Assembly: GCF_047511655.1 (NCBI RefSeq)
Contig: NC_133401.1
Coordinates: 11,192,001-11,256,000 of the forward strand
Length of the DNA: 64,000 nucleotides
Source of the DNA: Castor canadensis
Taxonomy: Eukaryota > Chordata > Mammalia > Rodentia > Castoridae
Direction: 5' to 3'
The notes below the pieces were generated by a model. That model saw only the letters and a program-made list of their open reading frames with translations. It searched no databases and was not told where the DNA came from. The position numbers were made by a program, and so were the translations under genes. Shown here piece by piece: positions 33,770-48,477 of this stretch (position 1 is its first letter; the number at the start of each line of letters is the position of its first letter).

Positions 33770-35551
33770 TGAGAAAGAAATTAGGAAAACAATTCTGCTC
33801 ACAATAGCCTCAAAAAAATCTAGATATAAATTTGACCAAGGAGGTGAAGGACCTCTACAGTGAAAACTGTAAAACCTTGAAGAAGGAAATTGATGAAAAC
33901 ACTAGAAGATGAAAAGACCTCCCATGTTCATGGATTGCCAGAATTAATATTGTGAAAATGAGTATCCTGCTGAAAACAATCTACTGATTCAATGCAATGC
34001 CCTTCAAAATTCCAAAGTCTTCACAGAAATAGAAAAAAAATCAATCCTAACATTTATATGGAAGAACAAAAGACCCTAAACAGCAAAAGTAGTCCTGAGA
34101 AAAAAGAGCAGTGCTGGAGGTATCACAATAACAGACTTTAAATTATACTACAGAACCAAAGCAACAAAACAGCATGGTACTAGAACAAAAACAGACACCA
34201 AGACCAAGGAAACAAAACACAGAAATAAAACCACACAGCTGTAACCATCAATCTTTGACAAGGAGTCAAGCACATACACTGGAGAAAAGATGCCTCTTCA
34301 AAAAATGGTGTTGGGAAAATTGGTTTTCTACATATGAAGACTGAAACTAGACCCTTATCTCTTACTCTATAGAAAAGTCAGCTCCAAATGGATCAAAGAT
34401 CTTAATGTAAGACTTAAAACTTTGAAACCACTGCTGGAAAACTCTGGAAGATATAGGCATAGGTAATTATTTTCTGAGGACTCCCAATTGCTCAGGAAGT
34501 AAGAGCAAAAATTCAGAAATGGGACTGCATCAAATGAAAAAGTTTTGGCACATCAAAAGAAACAACTATCAGAATCAACAGACAACCCACAGAATGGGAG
34601 AAAATCTTTACCAGCTATCCAAAAGATAAAGGATTAATGTCCAGAATATAAAGATCAATTATGCAAATTCAGAAATGGGAAAACAGACTGAATAGATAGT
34701 TCTCAGAAGAAGAAATACGAATGGCTAATAAATACATCCTTCATCATAAAAGAAATACAAATCAAAACTACATGAAGATTCCATCTCACCCCAATCAGAT
34801 TGACAATCATCAAAAAAAAAAAGACTATAACAAATGCTGACAGGGATGCAGGAAAAAGAACCCTCATACACTGTTGATGAGAATGTAAACTAGTGCAACC
34901 ACTACAGAAATCAGCATGGAGGCTCATCAAGAAACTAAAAAATAGATCTACCTTATGATAGCTGTATCAGTCATGGACACATGTCTGAATAAATTAAATC
35001 AATATATGAAAGAGACCTCTATACCAACGTTTACTGAAGCTCTGTTCTCAGTAACTAACCTGGAATCAGCAGCTGAGGTGCATAATAACAGATCAGTGGA
35101 TAAATAAAATATGGCATGTATGAAAAAAATAGGGTATGGTATATATGGGAATATATATATGTGTGTGTGTGTATATATGTATATATATATATATATTACT
35201 CAGTCATAAAGAAAAGTGAAATTATATTATTTGCAGGAAAATAGATAGAACTGGAAATCATCATATTGAGCAAGGCAAGACAAGCTCCAGAAGACAAATA
35301 TAAGGCTGACAGAGTGTTAGGTGGCAGATCACCTGCCTAACAAGCATGAGGCCCAAAGATCAGCAACGAGTACTGCAAAAAAAATTAAAAATCTCATGTT
35401 CTCGCTAATTTGTGGAACCCAAAATAAAATGATGATGATAACAATCATGGGACATAAATGTGAAAAAGTGATGGTCTAGAGGGGCTATCAGAAGAGGGGA
35501 GGATGAAAGGAAACAATAATGAGGGTGAAGAGGATCAAAGTAACCAAACAC
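33770..35551 (+). mobile_element. old L1 ORF2 3' half, plus strand
   Basis: It begins in the late reverse-transcriptase region ('gaggtgaaggacctctacag', 'ccatgttcatggattgccag') and runs through the C-terminal part to a 3' UTR. It is interrupted by a TA/TG microsatellite (35150-35200) and an ID SINE (35308-35393). It stops where the tandem array begins. Confidence 0.85.
35308..35393 (+). repeat. ID-type SINE in old L1
   Basis: 'ggtggcagatcacctgccta', 'acaagcatgaggcccaaaga' and an A-rich tail. Diverged head. Confidence 0.6.
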
Positions 35552-36768
35552 CAACACACATGCACAGAAGCATACAAACAAATGCACACAAACACACACA
35601 TCTTCAATGCTCCTCGAATAGAAAATATTCTTGAGTCAATTAATTACTGGACTTTCATGTAAGAAAAGCACCTTTCAGCAGTACCAATCCTTAATGAATA
35701 CCAGGAAACACTGGAGAATCAGGTTAATTTCTTCCAACCTTCTTTGCCCATGGTTTAGTGTACCTGCAGGCCAGAGAAGAATTGTGTCAGAACAACAGAT
35801 ACCTGGGCCTCCATGTAACTTCATTCCTACTTTGCCAGTCTGCTAGTACAACACCTTAAGATCAGGTAGTCAGGGAGGCCCCTGAAATCAAAGCAGCCTG
35901 CATACCACAGTGAGATCCAAGGCAGCCTGTTCAGCCAGGAAAACTCCTTTCACACTGGATGAGGGAACATCCCTCTCAGAACAACATCTCCCATCACCTG
36001 AGGTTATTCCCTTATGTGGACACAAAGTGTACCACACTGGGAACCAGGCTGTTGTTATTCCAGGCTTCTCTGTTCCTAACTTCATCAAAACACGGAAATG
36101 CACACACTGGTTGGCAAGAGCATGAAACTGACCACAGGAATTCATTTAAAGTGGACAAAGAAATTAATTCACTTTTATCCGAGAAATGCACTGGATCACA
36201 CAGGGGAGAGTCAGTGAATGCATAGTATTTACTAGTCAGTGAAATTGGTACCTGCTCCAGTGAATGGTAGCTTTCAGGAAAACCACAAACTATGGAATAC
36301 CAAGAAACACTCAGGAAGGACATTCATTTCTGCAAAAGTTCTTAGTGACAAAACATAACACTTTTCATTCAAGGGACTGAAGACTTAAAGACAGGGTGAC
36401 TCAAGGCTTTTCCTCAAACTGACATCAGGAATTAAGCTAATTTCTACAAATCAGTGACACAAATTGAAACAGAACAATAACAACACACAAACACACACAC
36501 ACAAAGTGGTGATATACTAATAGTTATTGGGTGAATGGTTTCTTTGCTTGTATGTACTGAATAGCAACATTTCACAAAATCAGAAGTCATTGAAAACCAG
36601 GACAGCCTGGTGCATTCCATCAATTTCCACAGTGTAAAAGAAAGAGTTGGATTGAAGGGGTCTTATGCATGCCTAAACAGTGTGTACACACATGAGTGAG
36701 AAATAGTTTGTACTTTGAGAACTTATTAGAAGGAGGAAAGAAATTAATACATTTGCAAACTTGAAATA

Positions 36769-36814
<46 letters not shown>

Positions 36815-37383
36815 CAAAACCTGTCCATATTCATCACATGGGGAATGTTACCCTAATAGCAGAATGTATATGCATTACACTACTGAGGGGAAAATGTCAG
36901 CACTTCAAAATGGATCATGTCAAGAAAAATATGTGAAGTGACATCATTTCCACCAATGTTCTTGGAAGGAAGACACACTGCCACATTTATGCAAATAAAC
37001 AAGAAAAGTGTAATCCACCAGAGTCTGTGACTGAAGCAATCACTTGAATTGAAATCCTATTTAGTAAACCAGTGATGCACATTTACCCATGTATCATGAC
37101 ACCTGTGCATACACTGCACATATTCCCTGAATGCTGAATAGTTCCTCCTTACAGAATATATTGTACCTGATCTATGGAAAAGAAAGTTTGATCTATCCGA
37201 AATTATTGACTACCAGGAAACAATGGTGATTGCCAGTTTTTGAGAAAGGGTGTCCCATAGAAACTTACAAAAGAAATATTATTCTACCACCCTGTGTGCA
37301 AGGGCTCCAACAAACACACACACACACACACACACACAAACATGCACAGAAGCACACACAAAAAAAACCACACAAAAACAAAC
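35552..37383. repeat. array unit 1, lacking the promoter module
   Basis: Its 1.83 kb reads like the others until 'gcagcctgttc' near 35933, then jumps straight to 'agccaggaaaactcc'. About 560 bases present in units 2-7, holding the X-box, CRE and exon-like block, are absent. Confidence 0.85.
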
Positions 37384-39763
37384 ACATTCATTGCTCCTAG
37401 AATAGCAAACATTCTGGAGTCAGTGAATGCTAGACCTTCATGTAAGAAAAGTAACTTTCAGCAGTAGCAATCCTTAACGAATACCAGGAAACAGGGAGAA
37501 TCAGGATAACTTCTTACAACATTCCTTGCCCGTGGTTTAGTGTACCCTGCAGGCCAGAAAAAAATTGCTGACAGATCAACAGGTGCCTGGGCCTCCATGT
37601 AATCCTCATTCTTACCTTGCCAGTCCACTAGTACCACACCGTAATATCAGGTGGTCTGGTGGGCCCCTGAAATCTAGGCAGTGTGTGTATCACAGTGAGG
37701 TCTATGGCAGCCTGTTCTGCAAAGTGAGAACCACAGGCCTGTGGACATTCCAAACTGTGGGACATGGAAGCTTTGGTTAGCAGTGAAGAATGGATTCCTC
37801 CAATCTGATGGGCTCAGTTCACCCATGTGCACTTGCTCTGACTGCCCCATTTCCCTAGGCCACACTTAACTGAGAAATCTTTCACACAAGACAGGGGCAC
37901 CTTCCTTCAGCTTCTTCCTGCTTGGCTGGCTGGGCTGCCATAGCAACAGGTCAGGCAGGAGCTGCCTCAGGACTCTCCAAGTTCAAGGGTCTGTGAGCCC
38001 ACTGTGACATCACAACCATGTCTTTCCAATTAGTCAGACTGCATAAGCACTCCCCTTAAGGACCCTCCTCCTCCAGTCTCCAGCCACTTGTGTCATAGCA
38101 TCCTTGCAAGATGTTTGGTTCTGAGAATGGCTTTACTGCTCCATATTCCCACCTCTGCTTGTTCTGGGTGTAACTGGGATGATTTTCTCTCCTGTTTCCA
38201 AGAACTTCCTATGTGGAACCCACATTTTGGATGCCAAGAAGTGTTTTTCTTTGGTGAGTACAAAAACTCCTCAAGCCCTTTGCATGTCTTTCAGACAGGA
38301 AAACTCCTTTTACATTGGATGAGGCAATTTCCCTCTCAGAACAACATGTCCCATTATCTGAGGTTATTTACTTATGTGGACTCAAGTGTACCACACTGGG
38401 AACAAGGATGTTATTATCCAGGCTTCTCTGTTTCTAACTTCATCAAAACAGGGAAATGCACACACTGGCTGGCAAGAGTGTGAAACTGACCACAGGAATT
38501 CACTTAATGTGGACAAAGAAATTAAGTCACTTTCATTTGAGAAATGCACTGGATCCCACAGGTGACAGCCAATGAATGCACAGTATTTCCTAGTCACTGA
38601 AATTAGTACCCTTTCTCCAGTGAACAGCAACTTTCAGGAACACCACAATCTATGGAATACCATGAAACACTCAGGAAGGACATTCATTTCTGCAAAATTT
38701 CTCAGTGACCAAACATTACACCTTTCATTCAAGGAACTGAAGACTGAAAGTCAGGTCGACTCAAGGCTTTTCCTCAAAGTGACATCAGGAATTAAGCTAA
38801 TTTCTACAAATCAATGAGGTAAATTGAAACAGAAAAATAACAAGCACTCAAACAAACACACACACACACACACACAGACACACACACATACACACAAAGT
38901 GGTGTTATCCTAATTGTATCATGTGAATGAATTTGTTTGCTTTTATGTACTGAATAGCAACATTTAGCAAAATCAGAACTTATTGAACACCAGGACAGCC
39001 TGGTGCATTCTATCAATTTCCACAGTGTAAAAGAAAGAGTTTGATTGAAGGAGTCTTATGCATGTGTAAACAGTGAGTATACACAGTGAGTTTGAAATTG
39101 TTTGTAGCATGAGAACTTATTAGAATGAGCAAAAAAATAATCCATTTGCAATCTAGAAATATTGCACATACAATCACACACAAAAAAATTTTTTTTAAAA
39201 ACCTGTCCATATTAATTGCATGGGGAATGTGACCATTATAGCTGAAAGTCCTAGCGTTACACTACTGAGGGGACAATATCAGCACTTCAAAAAGGATCAT
39301 GCAAAGAAAAATATGTTCAGTGACACCATTTCCACCTATGTTCTTGGAAGGAAGACACACTGCCACATTTATGCAAATAAACAAGAAAAGTGTAATCCAC
39401 CAGAGTCCATGACTGAAGCAATCACTTGAATAGAAATCCTATTTAGTAAGCCAGTGATGCACATTTACCCATGTATCATGATCCCTGTGCATACACTGCA
39501 CATATTCCCTGAATGCTGAATAGTTCCTCTTACAGAATATATTGTACCTGATCTACAGAAAAGAAAATTTGATCTATCCTAAATTATTGACTGCCAGGAA
39601 ACAATCGTGATTGCCATTTTTTGAGAAAAGATATCCCACAGAAACTGACAAAAGAAATATTATCATACCACCCTGTGTGCAAGGGCTCCCACAAAAACAC
39701 ACAAACACATACATACACACATGCACAGAAGCACACAAACAAACACACACAAACACACACACA
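37384..39763. repeat. array unit 2
   Basis: 2.38 kb, complete, with the promoter-like module. It contains the longest open plus-strand frame of the array's module, ATG at 38127 to 38483 (118 codons), starting MALLLHIPTSACSG. The frame runs through the donor-like site and is not kept in other units. Confidence 0.85.
37934..38259 (+). promoter_or_regulatory. promoter-like module and exon-like block, unit 2
   Basis: X-box-like GCTGCCATAGCAAC at 37934 (12 of 14 matches to the palindrome GTTGCCATGGCAAC bound by RFX factors), CRE-like TGACATCA at 38005 and CCAAT at 38026. About 100 bases further lie ATGs in good context, and a splice donor TTTG|GTGAGT with GT at 38254. No TATA box is seen. Confidence 0.5.
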
Positions 39764-41472
39764 TTCATGGCTCCTCGAATAGCAAACATTCCGGAGTCAG
39801 CAAATTTCTGGACCTTCATGTAAGAAAGACAATTTCAGCTGTAGCAATCCTTAATGAATACCAGGAAACAATGGAGCATTAGGTTAACTTCTTCTAACAT
39901 TCCTTGAACATGCTTTTGTGTACCCTGCACACCAGAAAAGAATTGATGCTGTCAGATCAACAGATGCCTGGGATGCCATGTAACCCTCATTCTTACCTTG
40001 CCAGTCCGCTAGTACCACACCCTCAGAGCAGGTGGTCTGCTGGGCCCCTGAAATCAAGGCAGGGTGTGTATCACAGTGAGATCCACTGTGGCCTGTTCTG
40101 CAAAGTTAGATCCAGACCCAGGTGGCACACAGGACTGTGGACATTCCACACCCTGGGACATGGAAACTTTGGTTAGCAGTAAAGAATGAATTCTCCCAAT
40201 CTGCTGGGCTCAGGTCACCATGGGGCTCCTGCTCTGATTGCCCCCCATTTCCCTAGGCCACACTTAACTGAGAAGACTTCAAGACAGATCAGGGGCACCT
40301 TCCTTCAGCTTCTTCCTGCTTGGCTGGCTGGGCTGCCATAGCAACAGTCCAGGCAGGAGCTGCCACAGGACTCTCCAATTCAAGGGTGTGTGAGCCCACT
40401 GTGAGATCACAACCATGTCTTTCCTGATTGGTCGGTCTGCGTAAGCACTCCCCTTAAGGACCCTCCCCACCAGTCTCCAGCCACTTGTGTCATAGGTTCC
40501 TGGGAAGATGTTTGGATCTGAGCATGGCTTTCCTGCTCCATATTATCGCCTCCGCTTGTTCTAGCTGGAACTGGGATGATATTTCTCTTCTGTTTCCAAG
40601 AACTCCCAACCAGTACCCAAATTTTGGACAAAAAGATGTGTTTTTTTGATGTGAGTACAAAAACGCCTCAAGCCTTTTGCACTTCCATCTGCCAGGAAAA
40701 CTCCTTTCACATTGGATTAAGCAATTTCCCTCTCAGAACAACGTTTTCCTTCACCTGAAGTTATTCCCTTAGGTGGACACAAAGTGTACCACACTGGTAA
40801 CAAGGATGTTGTTATTCCAGACTTCTCTGTTCCTATCTTCATCAAAAAACCAAAAAGTACACACTGGCTGCCAAGAGAGTGAAACTTACACAGGAATTCA
40901 CTTAATGTGAACAAAGAAATTAATTCACATTCATCCGAGAAATGCACTGGGTCACACAGGGTATAGTCAATGAATGCATAGTATTTCTAAGTCAGTGATA
41001 TTGGTACCCTTTCTCCAGTGCACGGCAGCTTTCAGGAACAACACAAACCATGAAATACCATGAAACATTCGGGAAGGACATTCATTTCTGCCACACTTCT
41101 CAGTGACAAAACACTACACAAAATCAGTGAGGAAAATTGAAAGAGAAATATAATGAACAAACAAACAAACATACACATATACACACACACACACACACAA
41201 AGTGGTGATATCCTAATTGTTATCAACTGATTGAATTTCTTTGCTTGTGTGTACTGAATAGCAGCATTTAGCAAATCAGAACTCATTGAATACTAGCAAA
41301 CCCTGCTACATTCCATCAATTTCCACAGTGTAAAAGAAAGAGTTTGATTAAAGTGATCTTATGCAGGCCTAAACAGTGGGTATGCAAATGAGTGTAAAAT
41401 GGTTTGTAATATGATTATTATTAGACCGAGGAAAGAAATTCATTCATTCTCAAGCTAGAAATATTGCATACA

Positions 41473-41521
<49 letters not shown>

Positions 41522-42077
41522 AAAACTGGGCCATATTCATCACATGGGGAATGGGACCCGCAACAGCACAAGGCCCAGGCATTATGCCACTGAGGGGAAA
41601 ATATCAGCACTTGAAAAGGATCATGCTAAGAAAAATATGTAAAGTGACATCATTTCCAACCATGTTTTTGGAAGGAAGACATACTGCCACATTCATGCAA
41701 ATAAACAAGCAAAGTGTAATCCACCAGAGTCCGTGACTGAAGCAATCACTTGAATTGAAATCCTTTTTAGTAAGCCAGTGATGCACATTTACACATGTAT
41801 CAGGGGCCTGGACATACGCTGCACATATTCCCTGAATGCTGAATAGTTCCTCCTTACAAAATATATTGTACTTGATCTACGGAAAAGAAAGTTTGATCTA
41901 TCCAAAATTATTGACTTCCAGGAAACAATCATGACTGCCAATTTTTAAAAAGGACATCTCACAGAAACTGACAAAAGAAATATTATCCTACTTACCTTGC
42001 GTGCAATGGCTCCCTAAACACACACATACACACATGCACAGAAGCACACGAACAAATACACACAAATACAAACACAA
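39764..42077. repeat. array unit 3
   Basis: 2.31 kb with the promoter-like module. About 100 bases downstream of the 'cagtgacaaaacactacac' step near 41110 are missing compared with units 2 and 4. Confidence 0.8.
40332..40656 (+). promoter_or_regulatory. promoter-like module and exon-like block, unit 3
   Basis: X-box-like site at 40332, CRE-like TGAGATCA at 40402 (one change), reversed CCAAT (ATTGG) at 40427, and donor GTGAGT at 40651. Confidence 0.48.
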
Positions 42078-44393
42078 TCATGACTCCTTGAATAGCAAAC
42101 ATTCTGGACTCAGTAAATTTCTGGACCTTCATGTAAGAAAGAACCTTTCAGCAGTAGCAATCATTAATGAATACCAAGAAACAACAGAGCATTAGGTTAA
42201 CTTCTTCCAACATTCCTTGAACATGCTTTTGTGTATCCTGCAGGCCAGAGAAGAATTGCTGTCAGATTAACAGTTGCCCGGGATGCCATGTAACCCTCAT
42301 TCTTACATTGCCAGTCTGCTAGTACCACACACTAAGATCAGGTGGTCTCCTGGGCCTCTGAAATCAAGGCAGGGTGTGTATCACAGTGAGATCCACAGTG
42401 GACTGTTCTGCAAAGTTTGATCAAGCCCTAGTTGGCACACAGTTCTGTGGACATTAAACACCATGGAACATGGAAGTTATGGCTAGCAGTGAAAAATGGA
42501 TTCACCCAATCTGATGGTCTCAGGTCACCTTTGTTGCTCCTGCTCTGAATGCCCCCCATTTCCCTAGGCCACATTTAAATGAGAAGACTTAAACACAGAT
42601 CAGGGGCACCTTCCCTCAACTTCTTCCTGCTTGACTGGCTGGGCTGCCATAGCAACAGTCCATGCAGGAGTTGCCAGAGGACTCTCCATGTTCAAGGGTC
42701 TGTAGTCACTGTGACATCACAACTATGCCTTTCCTGATAGTTCTGATTTCCTAAGCACTCCCCTTAAAAACCCTCCCCCTCCAGTTTCCAGGAACTTTGG
42801 TCATAGTATCCTGGGAAGATGTTTGGATCTGAGCATGGCTTTCCTGCTCCATGTTACCACTTCTGCAGGTTCTAGGTGGAACTGGGATGATATTTTTCTC
42901 CTCTTTCCACGAACTCCCAATCTAGTACCCAAATTTTGGATGACAAGATGTGTTTTTTTGATGTGAGTACAAAAACACCTCAAGCCTTTTGCACTTCCAT
43001 CAGCCAGGAAAACTCCTTTCACATTGGATGAGGCAACTTCCCTCTCAGAACAACATCTCCCTTTACTTCAAGTTATTCCCTTATGTGGACGCGAAGTGTA
43101 CCACACTGGGAACCAGGATGTTGTTATTCCAGACTTCTCTGTTCCTAACTTCATCAAAACACAGAAATGTACACACTGCCTGCCAAGGGTGTGAAACTGA
43201 CCACAGGAATTCACTTAATGTGGACAAAGAAATTAATTCACTTTCATCTGAGAAATGCGCTGGATCACATAGGGGATAGTCAATGAATGCATAGTATTTC
43301 AAAGTCAGTGATATTGGTACCCTTTCTCCAGTGAACGGCAGCCTTCAGGAAAACCACAAACTATGAATACCATGAAACACTAGGGAAAGACATTCATTTC
43401 TGCAGAACTTCTCAGTCACCAAACACTACACCTTTCATTCAAGGAACTGAAGACTTAAAGTCAGGGGCACTCAAGGCTTGTCCTCCAACTGACATTGAGA
43501 ACTTAGCTAATTTCTACAACTCAGTGAGGAAAATTGAAAGAGAAATATAACAAACACACAAACAAACACAAACCTATACACACACACACAGACATACACA
43601 CAAAGTGGTGATATCCTAATTGTTATCCATTGAAAGAATTTCTATGCTTGTGTGTACTGAATAACATTTAGAAAAATCGGAAGTTATTGAACATTAGCAC
43701 AGCTTATTGCATTCCATCAATTTCTACAGTGTAAAAGAAAGAGTTTGATTGAAGGGGTCTTATGCATGGCTAAATAGTGGGGATGCACATGAGTGTGAAA
43801 TAGTTTGTAATATGATAATGGTTAGAATGAGCAAAGAAATTCATTATCAAATTAGAAATATTGCACACACAAACACACACTCACACACACAAATAAAACA
43901 AAACCTGGCCATATTCATTACATGAGGATGTGAGCTGCAATAGCACAACATCCAGACATTATGCTACTGAAGGGACAATAACAGCACCTCAAAAAGGATC
44001 ATGCTAAGAAAAATATGTGAAGTGACATAATTTCCACTCATGTTCTTGGAAGGAAGACATACTGCCACATTTATGCAAATAAACAAGTAAAGTGTAATCC
44101 ACCAGAGTCTGTGACTGAAGCAATCACTTGAATTGAAATCCTTTTTAGTAAGCCAGTGATGCACATTGACCCATGTTTCATGAGGCATGGACATACACTG
44201 CACATATTCCCTGAATGCTGAATAGTTCCTCCTTACAAAATACATTGTACTTGATCTACGGAAAAGAACGTTTGATCTATCCGAAATTATTGACTTCCAG
44301 GAAAAAATCGTGACTGCCATTTTTTAAAAAAGGGCATCTCACAGAAACTGAAAAGAAATATTATCCTATCAACACTGTAAGCAAGGGCTCCCA

Positions 44394-44443
<50 letters not shown>

Positions 44444-44703
44444 GTGGTGATATCCTAATTGTTATTGATTGAATGAATGTCTTTGCTTGTGTGTACTAAA
44501 TAGCAACATTTAGCAAAATCAGAAGTCATTGAACACTAGTACAGCCTGGTGCATTCCATCAATTTCCACAGTGAAACGAAAGAGTTTGATTGAAGGGGTC
44601 TTATACAGGCCTAAAGAGTGGGCATGGACATGAGTGTGAAATAGCTTGTAATATGATAATTATTAGAATGAGCAAAGAAATTCATTATCAAACTAGATAT
44701 ATT

Positions 44704-44742
<39 letters not shown>

Positions 44743-45306
44743 AAAACAAAGCCTGGCCTTATTCATTGCAATGGCAAATGTCACCCGCAATAGCACAAGT
44801 CCAGGCGTTACACTACTGAGGGGACAATATCAGCACTGCAAAAGGGTCATGCTAAGAGAAATATGTGAAGTCACATCATTTCCACCCATGCTCTTGGAAG
44901 GAAGACTTACTGCTGCATTTATGCAAATAAACAAGCAAAGTCTAATCCACCAGAGTCTGTGACTGAAGCAATCACTTGAATTGAAATCCGTTTCAGTAAG
45001 CCAGTGATGCACATTGACCCATGTATCATGAGGCCTGGACATACACTGCACAGATTTCCTGAATGTTTAATAGTTCCTCCTTACAAAATATACTGTACTT
45101 GATCTATGGAAAAGAAAGTTTGATCTATCCGAAATTATTGACTTCCAGGAAACAATCATGACTGCCATTTTTTGAAAAAGGGCATCTCACAGAAACTGAC
45201 AAAAGAAATATTATCCTACCAATCCTGTGTGCAAGGGCTCCCACAAACACACACACACACACACACACACACATGCACAGAAGCACACAAACACAAATGC
45301 ACTCAC
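42078..45306. repeat. array unit 4, with internal 0.84-kb duplication
   Basis: 3.23 kb. The segment starting at 'caaagtggtgatatcc' occurs twice, at 43601 and 44440, adding one sub-repeat. Confidence 0.85.
42643..42968 (+). promoter_or_regulatory. promoter-like module and exon-like block, unit 4
   Basis: X-box-like site at 42643 and CRE-like TGACATCA at 42712. The ATTGG is mutated to ATAGT. Donor GTGAGT at 42963. Confidence 0.45.
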
Positions 45307-48300
45307 ATCAATGGCTCCTCGAATAGCAAACATTCTGGAGTCAGTGAATTTCTCGACCTTCATGTAAGAAAAGTAGCTTTCAGCAGTAGCAACCCTTAAT
45401 GAATACCAGGAAACACTGGAGAATTAGGTTAACTTTTTCCAACATTCTTTGCCCATGGTTTTGTGTACCCTGCAGACCACAGAAGAATTGCTGTCAGTTC
45501 AACAGGTGCCAGGGCCGTCATGTAAACATTATTCTTACCTTGCCAGTCTGCTAGTACCACACTCTAAGATCAGGTGGTCTGGTGGGCCCCTGAAACCAAG
45601 GCAGCGTGTGTATCCACGGTGGCCTGTTCTGCAAAGTTAGATCCAGACCCAGGTGGCACACAGGCCTGTGGACATTCCACACTGTGAGACATGGAAGTTT
45701 TAGCTAGCAGTGAAGAATGGTTTCCCCCAATCTGATGGGCTCAGGTCACCCATGGGGCACCTGCTCTGAATGCCCCCCATTTCATAGGCCACACTTAACT
45801 GAGAAGACTTCAACACAGATCAGGGGCACCTTCCTTCAGCTTCTAAATGCTTGGCTGGCTGGGCTGCCGTAACAACATGCCAGGCAGGTGCTGCCTCAGG
45901 ACTCTCCAAGTTCAAGGGTCTGTGAGCCACTGTGACATCACAACCATGTCTTTCATGATTGGTCGGACTTCATAAGCACTCCCATTTAGGACCCTGCCCC
46001 TCCAGTCTCCAGCTACTGGCATCATAGGGTCCTGGGAAGATATTTGGATCTGAGTATGGCTTTCCTGCTCCATATTGCCACCTCCGCTTGTTCTAGGTGG
46101 AACTGGGATGATATTTCTCTTCTGTTTCCAAGAACTCCCATCTTGTACCCAAATTTTGGATGACAAGATGTGTTTTTTTGAGGTGAGTATAAAAATGCCT
46201 CAAGCCTTTTGCACTTTCACCAGCCAGGAAAACTCCATTCACATTGGATGAGGCAATTTCCCTCTCAGAACAACATCTCCCATCACCTGAAGTTTTTCCC
46301 TTGTGTGGACACAAAGTGTACCACACTGGGAACAAGGATGTTGTTATTAAAGACTTCTCTGCTCCTAACTTCATCCATACACGGAATCGTACACATTTGA
46401 TGCCAAGAGAGTGAAACTGACCACAGGAATTCACTTAATATGGACAAAGAAATTAATTCACTTTCATCCGAGAAATACACTGGATCACACAGGGGATAGA
46501 CAATGAATGCATAGTATTTCCAAGTCAGTGATATTGGGACCCTTTCTCCAGTGAATGGCAGATTTCAGGAACACCACAAACTATAGAATACCATGAAACA
46601 CTCTGGAAGGACATTCATTTCTGCAAAACTTCTCAGTGACAAAACACTACACCTTTCATTCAAGGAACTGAAGAATTAAAGTCAGGGCCACTCAAGGCTT
46701 TTTCTCAAACTGACATCAAGAATTAAGCTAATTTCTACAAATCAGTGAGGAAAATTGAAAGACAAATATAACAAACACACAAACAAACACACACACGTAC
46801 ACAAACACACACACACAGACACACATACAAAGTGGAGATATCCTAATTGTTATCAATTGAATGAATTTTTTGCTTGTGTGTACCGAATAGCAATGTTTAG
46901 CAACGTCCAAAGTTATTGAACACTACCACCGCCTATTGCATTCCATCAATTTCCACAGTGTAAAAGAGTTTGATTGAAGGGGTCTCATGCATGCCTAAAT
47001 AGTGGGGATGCACATGAGTGTGAAATTGTTTGTAATGTGATAATTATTAGAAAGAGCAAAGAAATTCATTATCAAACTAGAAATATTGCACACACAAACA
47101 CACACTCACACACACACAAGTAAAACAAACTTGGCCATATTAATTGCATGGGGATGTGACCCACAATAACACAAAGTCCAGATGTTATGCTACTGAGGGG
47201 ACAATACCAGCACTTCAAAAAAGATCATGCTAAGAAAAATATCTGAAGTGACATCAATTCCACGCATGTTTTTGGAAGGAAGACATACTGCCGCATTTAT
47301 GCAAATAAACAAGCAAAATGTAATCCACCAGAGTCTGTGACTGAAGCAATCACTTGAATTGAAATCTTTTTTAGTAAGCCAGTGATGCACATTGACCCAT
47401 GTTTCATGAGGCATGGAAATACACTGCACATATTCCCTGAATGCTGAATAGTTCCTCCTTACAAAATATATCGTACTTGATCTACGGAAATGAACGTTTG
47501 ATCTATCCGAAATTATTGACTTCCAGGAAACAATCTTGACTGCAGTTTTTTTAAAAAGGGCATATCACAGAAACTAACAAAAGAAATATAATCCTATCAA
47601 CCCCGTGTGCAAGGGCTCCCACAAACACACACACACACACACACACATACAAAGTGGTGATATCGTAATTGTTACTGATTGAATGAATGTCTTTGCTTGT
47701 GTGTACTAAATAGCAACGTTTAGCAAAATCAGAAGTCATTGAACACTAGTACAGCCTGGTGCATTCCATCAATTTCCACAGTGTAAAAGAAAGAGTTTGA
47801 TTGAAGGGGTCTTATGCATGCCTAAATAGTGGGGATGCACATGAGTGTGAAATTGTTTGTAATGTGATAATATTAGAAAGAGCAAAGAAATTCATTATCA
47901 AACTAGAAATATTTCACACACAAATACACAAGAAAATAAAACAAAACCTGTCCATATTCATCGCATGGGGAATATGACCCCCAATAGCACAAAGTCCAGG
48001 CTTTATGCTACTGAGGGGACAATATCAGCACTTCAAAAAGGATCATGCTAAGAAAAATATGTGAAGGACATCATTTCCACCCATGTTCTTGGAAGGAAGA
48101 CACACTGCCACATTTATTCAAATAAACAAGCAAAGTGTAAACCATCAGAGTCTGTGCCTGAAGCAATCACTTGAATTGAAATCCTTTTTAGTAAGCCAGT
48201 GAGGCACATTGACCCATGTATCATGATGTCTGGACATACAGTGCACATATTCCCTGAATCCTGAAGAGTTCCTCCTTATAGAATAAATTGTACTTTGTGT

Positions 48301-48438
48301 ATGGAAAATAAAGTTTGATTTTCCAAAATTATTGACTTCCAGGAAGCAATCATTACTGCCATTTTTTGAAAAAGTGTATCTCCCAGAAACTGACAAATGA
48401 ACTATTATCATACCAACCCTGTGTGCAAGGGCTCCCAG

Positions 48439-48477
<39 letters not shown>

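Noticed and set aside
37934..38030. MHC class II type S-X-Y promoter module
   Set aside because: X-box, CRE and CCAAT are all present, but in MHC-II promoters X1 and X2 are adjacent. Here they are about 57 bases apart. A spermatid-type RFX/CRE promoter fits better.
46093..46434. 113-codon minus-strand frame in the array (and similar ones in other units)
   Set aside because: Start, end and frame are not kept between units, and the donor/promoter signals lie on the plus strand. Probably chance openness.
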